This document shows, piece by piece, positions 17,724 through 25,963 of a stretch of DNA of 64,000 nt (within the stretch, counting starts at the first letter, position 1; each line of letters begins with the position of its first letter). Position numbers and translations under genes: made by a program. Origin of the DNA: CAUSKK01 sp963532425 (GTDB lineage Bacteria > Pseudomonadota > Gammaproteobacteria > Cardiobacteriales > Cardiobacteriaceae); the NCBI GenBank assembly GCA_963532425.1, contig CAUSKK010000013.1:1-64000 (forward strand). The letters are read 5' to 3'. The notes beneath the pieces were generated by a model. It saw only the letters and a program-made list of their open reading frames with translations, was not told the DNA's origin and ran no database searches.

Positions 17724-19020
17724 GGGCGGCCTCCGGCAGGAAGGACAGCAGCCGATTGCGGCCGTCGTTGAAGTTGTGCAGCACAAAGGCCGTGCCGGCC
17801 CGGCCGCCGCTGCTGGCCAGCAGCTGGATTTTTTCGTTTGGATTCAGGGCCAGGGGCAGGACCTGCTGGCCGTCGCTGAGGCCGCCGGCCTCGCCGCGCT
17901 GCACATAGTGCACGCCGCGCAGCCACAGGGGCCAATGGTTCAGAAAGGGATTGGCGGCGATGGCCTGCTGGGCCCCGGCCCAGGTTTCTTGCAGCGGCTC
18001 GGCCGGGGCGGCCAGGGGAAGCGCTTCCTCGTTGAAGTTCAGGGTTTTCGGCAGGGCGCGCAGCGGGTTGATGCCGGCATAGAAACACAGTTCGGCGTCA
18101 TAGTGGGTGCCCACGGCCAGCGGCGGCAGCGCCGGCGGGACGTTGTTCATGGTGAAATCCAGCAGCAGGGCGAAGCGCTTCGTTTCCAGGCCGAAGAGAT
18201 AGTAATGAAGGGAGGTGCCGCGCTGCTGTTCCAGTTCCAGCCGGCCCACCACCCGCCAGCGGTCGGCGACGGCAGCCCCGGCCAATATCTCCTCCTTGGC
18301 CTGCGGGAAGCCGAGGCGGGTTTTGATTTCCGCCTGCCAGGCCGGGCTCAGCTGTTCCTGGTTGGCATAGCTGCGCGCGAGCAGATGGAGCTTGCTCAGG
18401 CCGTAGAGCAATTCCTCCTGTTGGCCGGCCGGCAGCAGGGCCAGCCGTTGCAGCTCCTGGGCCAGCGGCGCCAGCTGGGCATCGACCAGCCGTTTGGCCA
18501 TGGCCGGGAAGGCTTCGCCGCGCTGGTTGTCGGTGTGAATGATGCCGTTGCGCAGCAAATCCTGCAGCCACAGCTGCAAATCGGCGAGGCCGGCACTGAC
18601 CTTCTTGGCCCGGGCGGCGGCGGTTTTCTGCTGCTGTTTCGGGTCGGCGGCCTTGCTGGCCTTGGCTTCGGCCCGGGCGGCCTTGGCCTCCTGGGCGCTG
18701 CTGCGTTTATCCAGCCAGGCCTGCACCCAGTCGGGGCTTTCCGCAGCCATGATTTTTTCCGGGTTGGCGCTGGCCACCTGGAGCAGGGAAAGGGCGTGTT
18801 TACAGGGGAATTTGCGGCTGGGACAGCTGCATTTGCTCACCAAATCGCCGGCGGCGATAACGGTTTGATAGGGATTTTTGCCACTGCCTTTGCACAGACC
18901 CCAGAGGGCGGCGTCGTTGCCGCCGAGCAGCTGCCATTTGCCGGCCAGGCCCCGGGCGGCACTGATGGAGGCGCTGTCGGGCGCCAGTTGATTGATTTGT
19001 TCCGTACTTAAGCTAATCAT
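17716..19020 (-). CDS. SWIM zinc-finger protein
   Basis: The 434-residue first gene of the operon carries a SWIM motif CSCPSRKFPCKH (CxC-x6-CxH, Cys64, Cys66, Cys73, His75). An Ala/Lys-rich coiled stretch follows at about residues 110-145 (KAARAEAKASKAADPKQQQ). SWIM domains bind DNA or proteins; in bacteria this gene type recurs next to MoxR ATPases and DUF5691 proteins. The start is close to the divergent rsmI gene. Decamers at 18172 and near 18016 encode KRF and EAL. Confidence 0.85.
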   Translation of the reverse strand: MISLSTEQINQLAPDSASISAARGLAGKWQLLGGNDAALWGLCKGSGKNPYQTVIAAGDLVSKCSCPSRKFPCKHALSLLQVASANPEKIMAAESPDWVQAWLDKRSSAQEAKAARAEAKASKAADPKQQQKTAAARAKKVSAGLADLQLWLQDLLRNGIIHTDNQRGEAFPAMAKRLVDAQLAPLAQELQRLALLPAGQQEELLYGLSKLHLLARSYANQEQLSPAWQAEIKTRLGFPQAKEEILAGAAVADRWRVVGRLELEQQRGTSLHYYLFGLETKRFALLLDFTMNNVPPALPPLAVGTHYDAELCFYAGINPLRALPKTLNFNEEALPLAAPAEPLQETWAGAQQAIAANPFLNHWPLWLRGVHYVQRGEAGGLSDGQQVLPLALNPNEKIQLLASSGGRAGTAFVLHNFNDGRNRLLSFLPEAAHA

Positions 19021-19134
19021 TTTTTCCTCGCTCTAAAAAACGCTTCATCCTTTTTCCTTACACTAAAAAACCCGGTTGAACTCGTTCCGGGGGCCTATTC
19101 TGCCATTAAAATCGGGGCTTTTTCGGAGGTTTTT

Positions 19135-19959
19135 ATGGCCGGAACGCTCTATGTGGTGGCCACGCCCATCGGCAATCTCAATGACATTTCGCCCCGGGCC
19201 CTGGAGGTGCTGCGCCGGGTGGACCTCATCGCCTGCGAGGACACGCGCCACAGCCAACATCTGCTCGGCCACTATGCCATTCGCCAGCCGCTGCTGGCCC
19301 TGCACCAGCACAACGAGCGCGCCAACGGCGAAGCGCTGCTGCGGCGGCTGGAGGCCGGCGAAAGTGTGGCGCTGATTTCCGATGCCGGCACGCCGCTCAT
19401 CTCCGACCCGGGCCACAGCCTGACCGCCCGGGCCCTGGAACGGGGCCTCCGGGTGGTGCCGGTGGTGGGGCCGAGCAGCGTCATGGCCGCCCTCAGCGTC
19501 GCCGGCCTGCCGGCCGATAGCTTTGTGTTTGCGGGCTTCATTCCGAGTAAGGCCGGTGAACGGGAGCGCTTCCTCGCTGACTATCGCCGCGAAACCCGCA
19601 CCAGCGTTTTCTTTGAAACCCCCCACCGCATCGCCGCCAGTCTGACCGCCCTGGCCGCCGTCCTCGGTCCGGAACGGCTACTGGTCATCGGCCGCGAGCT
19701 GACCAAACAGTTTGAGGAAATCGTGCGCCTGCCCCTGGGCGAAGCGCTGCCCTGGTTGCAGGCCGACCCGAACCGCAGCCGGGGCGAATTTGTGCTGGTG
19801 CTGGCCGGCGCCGTAACGGTGGCCGAACCCTGGGAGGAGCTGGCCCGGGCGTTGCGGGCCGAGGGGCTGGGGGCGAAAACCATCAGCGCCCTGCTCGCCC
19901 AGCATCTCGGCGCCAACAAAAAGGCGGTCTATCAATATCTGCTCGACCGGGCCGACTAA
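19135..19959 (+). CDS. rsmI: 16S rRNA (cytidine1402-2'-O)-methyltransferase
   Basis: RsmI uses SAM to methylate the ribose of C1402 in the ribosomal decoding centre. The 274-residue product begins GTLYVVATPIGNLNDIS and has IACEDTRHSQHLL and LISDAGTPLISDPG, which are signatures of the tetrapyrrole methylase-like fold of this family. GGAGG lies before ATG 19135. It is divergent from the SWIM operon across a 114-bp space that must hold both promoters. Confidence 0.96.
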   Translation: MAGTLYVVATPIGNLNDISPRALEVLRRVDLIACEDTRHSQHLLGHYAIRQPLLALHQHNERANGEALLRRLEAGESVALISDAGTPLISDPGHSLTARALERGLRVVPVVGPSSVMAALSVAGLPADSFVFAGFIPSKAGERERFLADYRRETRTSVFFETPHRIAASLTALAAVLGPERLLVIGRELTKQFEEIVRLPLGEALPWLQADPNRSRGEFVLVLAGAVTVAEPWEELARALRAEGLGAKTISALLAQHLGANKKAVYQYLLDRAD

Positions 19960-20042
19960 CGTTCCGTTTAAGCCCGGCTAAGCAATGGTCTGTCCATTTG
20001 GCGCTACAATCGCCGCCTGTTTTTTAACCAGGATTATTAATC

Positions 20043-20450
20043 ATGAACTGTCCCCTGAAACGTTTTCTCGCCCCCTACCAGGCCCAAATTCTGTCGCTGC
20101 TGCGCCTGGTGGCGGCCTATGCCTTCTTCCTCCACGGCACCGCCAAGGTCTTCGGCTTCCCCGTCAGCATGGGCAACGCCCCCTTCAACTGGGCCTCGCT
20201 GATGGGCGTGGCGGCGGCGCTGGAACTGGTCGGCGGCGCCCTGCTCTTCGTCGGCCTGTTCACCCGGCCGGTGGCCTTCCTGCTCTCCGGACAGATGGCC
20301 GTGGCCTACTTTATGGCCCATTTCTCCCTCTACCCGCTGGCCAAGGGCGGCGAAGCGGCCCTGCTGTTTAGTCTGGTCTTCCTCTATTTCGCCAGCGCCG
20401 GCGGCGGCGCCTGGAGCCTCGACCGGCTCTGCTGCCGCAGCCACGCCTAA
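20043..20450 (+). CDS. DoxX-family membrane protein
   Basis: The 135-residue protein has four hydrophobic helices and the DoxX features LRLVAAYAFFLHGTAKVFGFP near the start and ELVGGALLFVGLFTRPVAFLL. DoxX proteins are small inner-membrane proteins linked to redox or thiosulfate metabolism, without one fixed reaction. An AGGATT box precedes the ATG. It ends at a convergent, repeat-filled space. Confidence 0.85.
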   Translation: MNCPLKRFLAPYQAQILSLLRLVAAYAFFLHGTAKVFGFPVSMGNAPFNWASLMGVAAALELVGGALLFVGLFTRPVAFLLSGQMAVAYFMAHFSLYPLAKGGEAALLFSLVFLYFASAGGGAWSLDRLCCRSHA

Positions 20451-20455
20451 ATAAA

Positions 20456-20878
20456 GAAGCGGTTGCTGCGCGGCGGTGCCGCTTGCCGCACTTCTTCGCC
20501 ACTGCGTGGCTTCGAAGCGGTTGCTTCGCGGCGGTGCCGCTTGCTGCACTTCTTCGCCACTACGTGGCTCCGAAGCGCTTCGTTGGAAGCGCTTCGCTAA
20601 CGCCCCCATTTTCAGCAACTGGGCCAGGGCCCGCTCTAGCCATTCCAGAATCGAAGCGCTCCCCCGGGGCCGCTTCCCAACCGAAGCGCTTCGGTCTAAC
20701 CGGCCGAGCCGGTCGAAGCGGTGGCCGTTGCTAGGCAGCTACTCGACGAGGCCTCGTTGGCTTGCTGCATTTCCCTCTTCGCTAAATAACGAAGCCCTTC
20801 GGTTCGATGTTTAGGAGGCCGAAGCGGTTGCTGCGCGGCGTTGCCGCTTGCTGCGCTTCCTCGCCACTGCGTGGCTCC
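20456..20878. repeat. 58-bp repeat family, three copies
   Basis: Copies lie at 20456-20513, 20514-20571 (in tandem) and 20821-20878. Each starts GAAGCGGTTGCT, passes through GCCGCTTGCTGC and ends GCGTGGCTCC (with single-base changes), and copies two and three run straight into a GAAGCGCT motif. Related fragments containing GCTTGCTGCTTCGC on the minus strand are seen near 27950 and 35160, and a partial plus-strand relative near 11125. Confidence 0.85.
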
Positions 20879-20907
20879 GAAGCGCTCCCCTTCCCAGCAA
20901 CCGGCAT

Positions 20908-20930
20908 AAAAAAACCGCCCGGAGGCGGTT
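20908..20930 (-). terminator. Terminator of the GldG-like operon
   Basis: On the minus strand CCGCC/GGCGG around TCCG/C is followed by seven T residues, 6 bp beyond the stop of the 170-residue gene. Confidence 0.8.
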
Positions 20931-20936
20931 CAGGGG

Positions 20937-21449
20937 TTAGGGCAATTTCTCCCGCTGTAGCGGCGACAGCTGATTCTTTTCCACAGGCAAAGGTAGCCAA
21001 TCTTCCCGCTTTGTGCTCAGCACGCTGTAGAGCTCCGGCCGGCAGAGGAAGGCGTGCTGGCCGTCGCTGATGAGATAGCGCTGGCTAACCGGATTGTAGG
21101 CGCGCACCTCAAAGCGGCGCTCGTCGATGCTGAAGGCCAGCTTCGGCAGGCTGGCCTCGGGATTTTCCGTAATGGCCGCCAGCGGATAGCGGCCGTCGCA
21201 GTAGCTGCGCAGGCGCTCAAACAGGGTGGCGATGCGCTCGGCGTCCACCGGCGCCCCGTCCAGCTGCCAGCGGCCGTCGACGCGCTGGAAATGCAGGCTT
21301 TCGCCATTGTCCAGGGTCAGCGTCTGTACCAGCGGCGGCAGCTGCACCAGCGCCGTCGGGGCCGGCCAGAAAATCCACAGCCCATTAATCAGGGTCAGCA
21401 GCAGCAGCAGCAGGGCCAGCCGGGCCCAGCGGTTGGCGGGCCGCTTCAC
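20937..21449 (-). CDS. DUF4340-like exported or membrane-anchored protein
   Basis: The 170-residue product has one N-terminal membrane helix (WARLALLLLLLTLINGLWIFW) and then a beta-rich domain with DGRWQLDGAPVDAERIATLF, similar in layout to DUF4340 proteins that accompany GldG. I chose GTG 21449 because it overlaps the upstream stop as GTGA. It is probably co-translated with the GldG-like gene and displayed on the periplasmic side. Confidence 0.7.
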   Translation of the reverse strand: MKRPANRWARLALLLLLLTLINGLWIFWPAPTALVQLPPLVQTLTLDNGESLHFQRVDGRWQLDGAPVDAERIATLFERLRSYCDGRYPLAAITENPEASLPKLAFSIDERRFEVRAYNPVSQRYLISDGQHAFLCRPELYSVLSTKREDWLPLPVEKNQLSPLQREKLP

Positions 21450-22774
21450 CGGGCCTCCCGCCACGGTCGGTCGCGCCACCACAGGCCCAGGGCCAGAACC
21501 AGCGGCGCCAGGCCGAGGCCGAACAGCACCAGGGCCAGGGCCAGCAGGGGTTCATCGCCCAGGGTGATGAACTGGTCGGGCCGTTCGCTGACGATGATTT
21601 TATTGACCGCCGCCGGCCGCAGCTCGGCAATGAGATTGTTGAGCAGCTCGCCATTGCCGCCCAGGGGCAGATAGGCGGCGCTGGCCCAGTCGCTGTCGCC
21701 GAGAATGACGATGTGCTGCTGGCGGCCCGGCTCCCGGGGGTGGGCCCGGCTCAGCAGCCAGCCCAGGGGCAGGGGCCCGCGCCGGTCGCCCGCGTCGAAT
21801 TTCACCGTGGCCGCGCCGACGTCGCCGCTTTCGGCCCAGCTTTTGTCGTCTGACCAGAGCAGCACCGTGCGCTGCCAGGCACTGTCGCCGTCCTTGAGCA
21901 GGGCCACGGCGCCGGGCAGCAGCGGCGAGCGGCTCAGACTGCGGGTGATGGCCGTGTCGCCGAGCTCCTCCACCACGAGAAACTGCGGATTGTCGAGGCC
22001 GAAGCCGGCGCTTTTGGCGCTGACCAGGGTGCCGGGCACGATGGTTAGGCCGCTGATTTTCCGGAGAAATTCCGGCAGGTAGCGCTTGCTGCTGTCGGTG
22101 CTGTAGAGCAGATTCACGCCCCGGTCGAGGGCGGCGGCCAGGCGGGCCTGGTCGGCGGCGGGAATGGGGTCGGGGTCGGCGATGACGAGCAGGTCGCTGT
22201 TGTCCGGCAGCGGCCCACTGCTGAGCTCAAAGGGGGCGCTGGCCACATCGCCATCGCGCAGCCGCTGGTAGAGGGCGCGCCAGCCGTCGGCGCTGTCGCT
22301 GAGATAGGCCCGTTCGCCGTGGCCCTGCAGATGCACCACAAAGCCGGCGGCCGGGGCGGCGCTGTCGAGGAGTACGCGCAGCAGGGCCGGCAGGCTGGGA
22401 ATTTCGATTTTCTGGCCGCGCTCCCCCACCTGCACATAGATTTGCCCCTCGGCGGTGATGTTGTGGGCGGCGGCGGCCAGCGGGTTCAGGTCGGGATTGA
22501 TAAAAACTTCTTCCATATTCGGAAGATAGCCCTTCAGCGGCCGCAGCAGATTCTGCAGGGCCCGGCGCAGGGGCGGGTGATTGCGGGCGTAGATTTCCAC
22601 CCGCACCGGTGGCAGAGCCCGAAGCGCTTCGCGCTGGGCCGGGGTTAGGGTCAGGCGCTCCTGGGCCCGCCATTCCCAGTGCTGGGACTGGCGCAGAATC
22701 AGATAGTTACTGCTGAGGCTGAAGAGGGCCAGAATCCCCAGAAACAGCCATTTTTTCCCTCGGGACATAGGCAT
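21446..22774 (-). CDS. GldG-like ABC-transporter auxiliary protein
   Basis: The 442-residue protein has one helix near each end (LFLGILALFSLSSNYLIL and LALALVLFGLGLAPLVLALG) with a large extracytoplasmic domain between them, as in GldG/ABC_transp_aux proteins. Typical pieces are VRVEIYARNHPPLRRAL, DLLVIADPDPIP and IVILGDSDWASAAYLPLGGN. GldG normally works with an ABC ATPase and a permease; neither is adjacent here. Only the DUF4340-like gene follows. Confidence 0.75.
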   Translation of the reverse strand: MPMSRGKKWLFLGILALFSLSSNYLILRQSQHWEWRAQERLTLTPAQREALRALPPVRVEIYARNHPPLRRALQNLLRPLKGYLPNMEEVFINPDLNPLAAAAHNITAEGQIYVQVGERGQKIEIPSLPALLRVLLDSAAPAAGFVVHLQGHGERAYLSDSADGWRALYQRLRDGDVASAPFELSSGPLPDNSDLLVIADPDPIPAADQARLAAALDRGVNLLYSTDSSKRYLPEFLRKISGLTIVPGTLVSAKSAGFGLDNPQFLVVEELGDTAITRSLSRSPLLPGAVALLKDGDSAWQRTVLLWSDDKSWAESGDVGAATVKFDAGDRRGPLPLGWLLSRAHPREPGRQQHIVILGDSDWASAAYLPLGGNGELLNNLIAELRPAAVNKIIVSERPDQFITLGDEPLLALALVLFGLGLAPLVLALGLWWRDRPWREAR

Positions 22775-22833
22775 TTTCCAAATGGGCGGATTATAAGGGC
22801 TAGAATATTTTTTTCCGTTTTCATGAGGTTACT

Positions 22834-23652
22834 ATGCCCGAATTACCCGAGGTGGAAACCACCCGTGCCGCCCTGGCGCCCAGCTGTCTGGGCCAGACCA
22901 TCACCGCCCTGAAACTGCGTACCGACGCCCTGCGCGCGCCGCTGGCACCGGATTTGTCCCGCCAGTTCGTCGGCCGCACCATCACGGCCCTGGAACGGCG
23001 CGGCAAGCATTTGCTGCTGCACAGCGACGACCCGCAGCTGAGCCTGCATCTCCACCTCGGCATGAGCGGTTCCCTGCGCATCTGCGCCCCCGGCGACCCG
23101 CTCGGGCCCTACGACTTCGTGCTGCTCAGCCTCGGCAACGGCCGGCAAATCCGCCTGCGCGACCCGCGCAAATTCGGCCACTGTGGCGCCATCGACCCGA
23201 CTAATCCGCCGCCGGCCCTGAAAAACCTCGGCCCGGAGCCGCTGGGGGACGAATTCACCGGCGACTTTCTCTTCCGACAGACGCGCAAGCGCACGGCCCC
23301 CATCAAAAATCACCTGATGAATCAGGAACATGTGGTGGGCATCGGCAATATCTACGCCGCCGAAGCGCTTTTCCTCAGCGGCATTCTGCCCACCCGGCCG
23401 GCCGGCAGCCTCGACGCCGGCGACTGTGAACGGCTGGTGGCGGAAATCAAAGCCCTGCTGAAACGGGCCATCGCCGCCGGTGGCACCACCCTTAAGGATT
23501 TTCACAGCCCTGACGGCCGCGACGGCCATTTCATCTTCGCCCTCGACGTCTACGGCAAGGCCGGCCAGCCCTGCCCGCGCTGTGGCACAAGGCTGGAAAA
23601 TGTGGTGCTGGGGGGCCGGGCCAGCGTCTTCTGTCCCCGCTGCCAACACTAG
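22834..23652 (+). CDS. mutM: Formamidopyrimidine-DNA glycosylase
   Basis: MutM/Fpg excises 8-oxoguanine and nicks the abasic site. The 272-residue protein begins MPELPEVETT, giving the catalytic Pro2 and Glu3, has the basic RRGKHLLLH and the helix-two-turn-helix NQEHVVGIGNIYAAEALF, and ends in a zinc finger of type CPRCG...CPRCQH. A GAAGCGCTTT/C-like motif falls in the EALF segment. The gmk gene starts 8 bp after it. Confidence 0.97.
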   Translation: MPELPEVETTRAALAPSCLGQTITALKLRTDALRAPLAPDLSRQFVGRTITALERRGKHLLLHSDDPQLSLHLHLGMSGSLRICAPGDPLGPYDFVLLSLGNGRQIRLRDPRKFGHCGAIDPTNPPPALKNLGPEPLGDEFTGDFLFRQTRKRTAPIKNHLMNQEHVVGIGNIYAAEALFLSGILPTRPAGSLDAGDCERLVAEIKALLKRAIAAGGTTLKDFHSPDGRDGHFIFALDVYGKAGQPCPRCGTRLENVVLGGRASVFCPRCQH

Positions 23653-23660
23653 GAGGAATC

Positions 23661-24281
23661 ATGCTCGGACAACTGTGGATAATTGCGGCGCCCTCGGGCG
23701 GCGGTAAAACCAGCCTGATTCGCGAGATGTGCCGGCGCCTGCCCTTTGTGGTGGAATCGGTCTCCCACACCACCCGGGCCCCGCGCAGCGGCGAGCGGGA
23801 GGGCCTGGACTATTTCTTCATCGACGAGGACGAGTTCCAGCGGCGTATCGCCGCCGGCGATTTCCTCGAATGGGCCTCGGTCTACGGTCGCCACTATGGC
23901 ACCTCCCGTTCCCAGGTGGAGGCCCGGCTCCAGGCCGGCCAGGACGTGCTGCTAAACATCGACTGGCAGGGCGCCCAGCAGGTGCGCCAGCTGCTGCCGG
24001 CGACGCGGACGGTCTTTCTGCTGCCGCCGTCGCTGGAAACGCTGCTGGAGCGGCTCCGGAGCCGGGGCGACGACCCGGAACACATCGAACGGCGCATGGC
24101 CGAGGCCGTGGCCGACATTTCCCACTACCGGGAATTTGAATTTGTGCTGGTCAATGAGGACTGGCGGCGGGCCTGCGACCAGCTGGAATTGCTGCTGCGC
24201 AGTGCCCAGCTGCTGCGCAGTCGCCAGGAGGCCGATTTGCAGCCGCTGCTCCAACGGCTGGGCCAGGGACCCCGAAACTAG
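23661..24281 (+). CDS. gmk: Guanylate kinase
   Basis: The enzyme phosphorylates GMP. The 206-residue product has the P-loop APSGGGKTSLIREM, the GMP-binding SHTTRAPRSGEREGLDYFF, and NIDWQGAQQVR. A strong AGGAGGA lies before ATG 23661. It is followed by a terminator and a convergent repeat array. Confidence 0.97.
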   Translation: MLGQLWIIAAPSGGGKTSLIREMCRRLPFVVESVSHTTRAPRSGEREGLDYFFIDEDEFQRRIAAGDFLEWASVYGRHYGTSRSQVEARLQAGQDVLLNIDWQGAQQVRQLLPATRTVFLLPPSLETLLERLRSRGDDPEHIERRMAEAVADISHYREFEFVLVNEDWRRACDQLELLLRSAQLLRSRQEADLQPLLQRLGQGPRN

Positions 24282-24288
24282 CCCCAGA

Positions 24289-24314
24289 ACCCCCGTCCGG
24301 GGGTTTGCTTTTTT
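24289..24314 (+). terminator. Rho-independent terminator after gmk
   Basis: ACCCCCG/CGGGGGT-type stem around TC, followed by TTGCTTTTTT. Confidence 0.85.
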
Positions 24315-24865
24315 CTCGGCCGCTGGCCGCACCGAGCACTGCAATTTTCCCGGCCGGTGCTACGGAAAAGGGGAAGCGCTTCGCTGGAACGATTAAATCC
24401 TGTCGCCGAGAGGGAAGCGCTCCCCCCGCCGGGCCGGATGGCCACACCAACTCTAAAAAGGGGAAGCGCTTCGTTTCCGGGGGCCAGCGACCGAAGCGCT
24501 TCTTCCGTCCCAAGGTTTTCCCACGACCCCGGCCCGATGGCTTAAACCGAAGCGCTTCGTTGTAAAAGACCCGGCGGGAGCGAAGCGCTCCCTCTCTAAG
24601 CCACGAGTTCGTTCCCTAGCTCAGCCATTGGCCATTCCAAAATCGAAGCGCTTCCCCCGGCTCGAGCTTTAAAACGCCGAAGCGCTTCGTTCTACCGGCC
24701 CATTCCCCTTCGCCTGCCGGCGGCCGAGCCGGAAGCGCTTCCTTCTGGGAAGCCAGTTAAAAGGGTCAGAGCGTGAGGGCATGCTAGTCGAAGCGCTTCA
24801 GCCGGGAAGTTTGCCCGGGGGGAAGCGCTTCATTAATACAAAAGGGCGGCCGAACGGACGGGCCC
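24315..24865. repeat. GAAGCGCTTC array in a convergent space
   Basis: I count nine exact copies between about 24373 and 24830, with GAAGCGCTCC variants near 24413 and 24582. Spacing varies from about 25 to 80 bp. No gene is seen; the reading frames through it are repeat-derived. Confidence 0.85.
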
Positions 24866-25420
24866 CTAGGAATTGGGGGCGGCCAGAGCCTTTAGCCGTG
24901 CCACTAAGCCGGCGGCGCTGGCCTCCGCCCGGGCGCGAATGGTGGCCGCGTCGTAGAGGGCCGGCGAGGTGCCGTGGAAATAGAAGGGGTCCTGGTAGCG
25001 CATCTGGCAGTAATAGGCGGTCTGCTCCAGCGGTTTACACAGCTCGACGACACGGAAATGGGCGGCGCCATCGGCCCGGTAATCCTCGGCTGGCGCCCCA
25101 ATGGTGATGCTGGGGAGAAAATCCTTGCCGCGCAGGGCGTCGCCGCCGCGGCCGTAGGCAAAGCCCAGGGTGAGCACCGAGTCGAAATACTGCTTCAACA
25201 GCGCCGGCGGGCTGTACCAGTAGAGCGGGTATTGGAAAACGATGCTTTGGTGGCGCCGCAGCGCCGCCTGCTCGGCGGCCACGGCGATGCGGTAATCCGG
25301 GTATAGGGTGGCCAAATCACGGATTTCTAAATCAAGACCGCTGGCCGTTAGCACGTCGATGACCGCCCGATTCGCAATGGACTGGGCAAAATTGGGGTGG
25401 GCGAGAATGATGAGGGCCAT
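24866..25420 (-). CDS. NAD(P)H-dependent flavodoxin-fold oxidoreductase (KefF/MdaB-like)
   Basis: The 184-residue protein opens ALIILAHPNFAQSIANRA, the FMN phosphate-binding loop of the NQO1/KefF flavodoxin-2 family, and has FQYPLYWYSPPALLKQYFDSVLTLGFAYG, its dimer and active-site segment. It probably reduces quinones or electrophiles with NAD(P)H. It is divergent from the HxlR regulator across 75 bp, the usual arrangement for a regulator and its target. Confidence 0.88.
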   Translation of the reverse strand: MALIILAHPNFAQSIANRAVIDVLTASGLDLEIRDLATLYPDYRIAVAAEQAALRRHQSIVFQYPLYWYSPPALLKQYFDSVLTLGFAYGRGGDALRGKDFLPSITIGAPAEDYRADGAAHFRVVELCKPLEQTAYYCQMRYQDPFYFHGTSPALYDAATIRARAEASAAGLVARLKALAAPNS

Positions 25421-25495
25421 GGTTACTCCTGTAAGTAAAGGCCGCGACTATAGGCCGGCCCCGCACCCCCCCACAAGAACTATCCCGGAGGATAC

Positions 25496-25873
25496 GTGAA
25501 GGAAATTAAGCCGGAATGCGCCAGCGAGCACTTTGCCCTTGGCACCAAGACCTACCCCTGCCCCCTAAGCCTGGCGCTGGATTTAATCGGCGGCCGCTGG
25601 AAGGCGGTCATCATCTACCACCTGCAGGGGGAGCCCCAGCGCTTCAACCAGCTGCAGCGGCTGCTGCCGGGGGTAACGGCGGCGGTGCTGAGCCGGCGGC
25701 TGCGCCAGCTGGAAGCGGACGGGCTGCTGCGGCGCACGGTTATGGGTCGCCGGCCACCGCTGCACTGTGAATACGCGCTGACGGCCTTCGGGCGCAGCGT
25801 GCTGCCGGCCCTGGCCGGCCTGCTGGCCTGGGGCAACGAAGTGGTGCGGGAACGGGGCCGCTGCGTGGATTAG
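25496..25873 (+). CDS. HxlR-family transcriptional regulator
   Basis: The 125-residue winged-helix protein has the HxlR core CPLSLALDLIGGRWKAVII, LSRRLRQLEADGLLRR and the N-terminal conserved Cys in YPCPLS that senses electrophiles in some members. It starts at GTG 25496 after CGGAGG. Its place opposite the flavodoxin-fold oxidoreductase suggests it controls that gene in response to quinone or aldehyde stress; this is inferred from layout only. Confidence 0.9.
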   Translation: MKEIKPECASEHFALGTKTYPCPLSLALDLIGGRWKAVIIYHLQGEPQRFNQLQRLLPGVTAAVLSRRLRQLEADGLLRRTVMGRRPPLHCEYALTAFGRSVLPALAGLLAWGNEVVRERGRCVD

Positions 25874-25963
25874 GGTCTAAATACATACAGAAGAAGCGCT
25901 TCCTCGTTTGTAAATACCCCCCCTTATCCATTACAGTGAAAAGCCCCTAACCAAGGAGTTGTC

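Larger units (their letters stand above)
20451..20936. repeat. Convergent space with GAAGCGCTTC and a 58-bp repeat
   Basis: Exact decamers start at 20572, 20586 and 20682, with GAAGCGCTCC-type variants elsewhere. The same space holds three copies of a separate 58-bp repeat (listed on its own). No coding region is seen. Confidence 0.85.
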
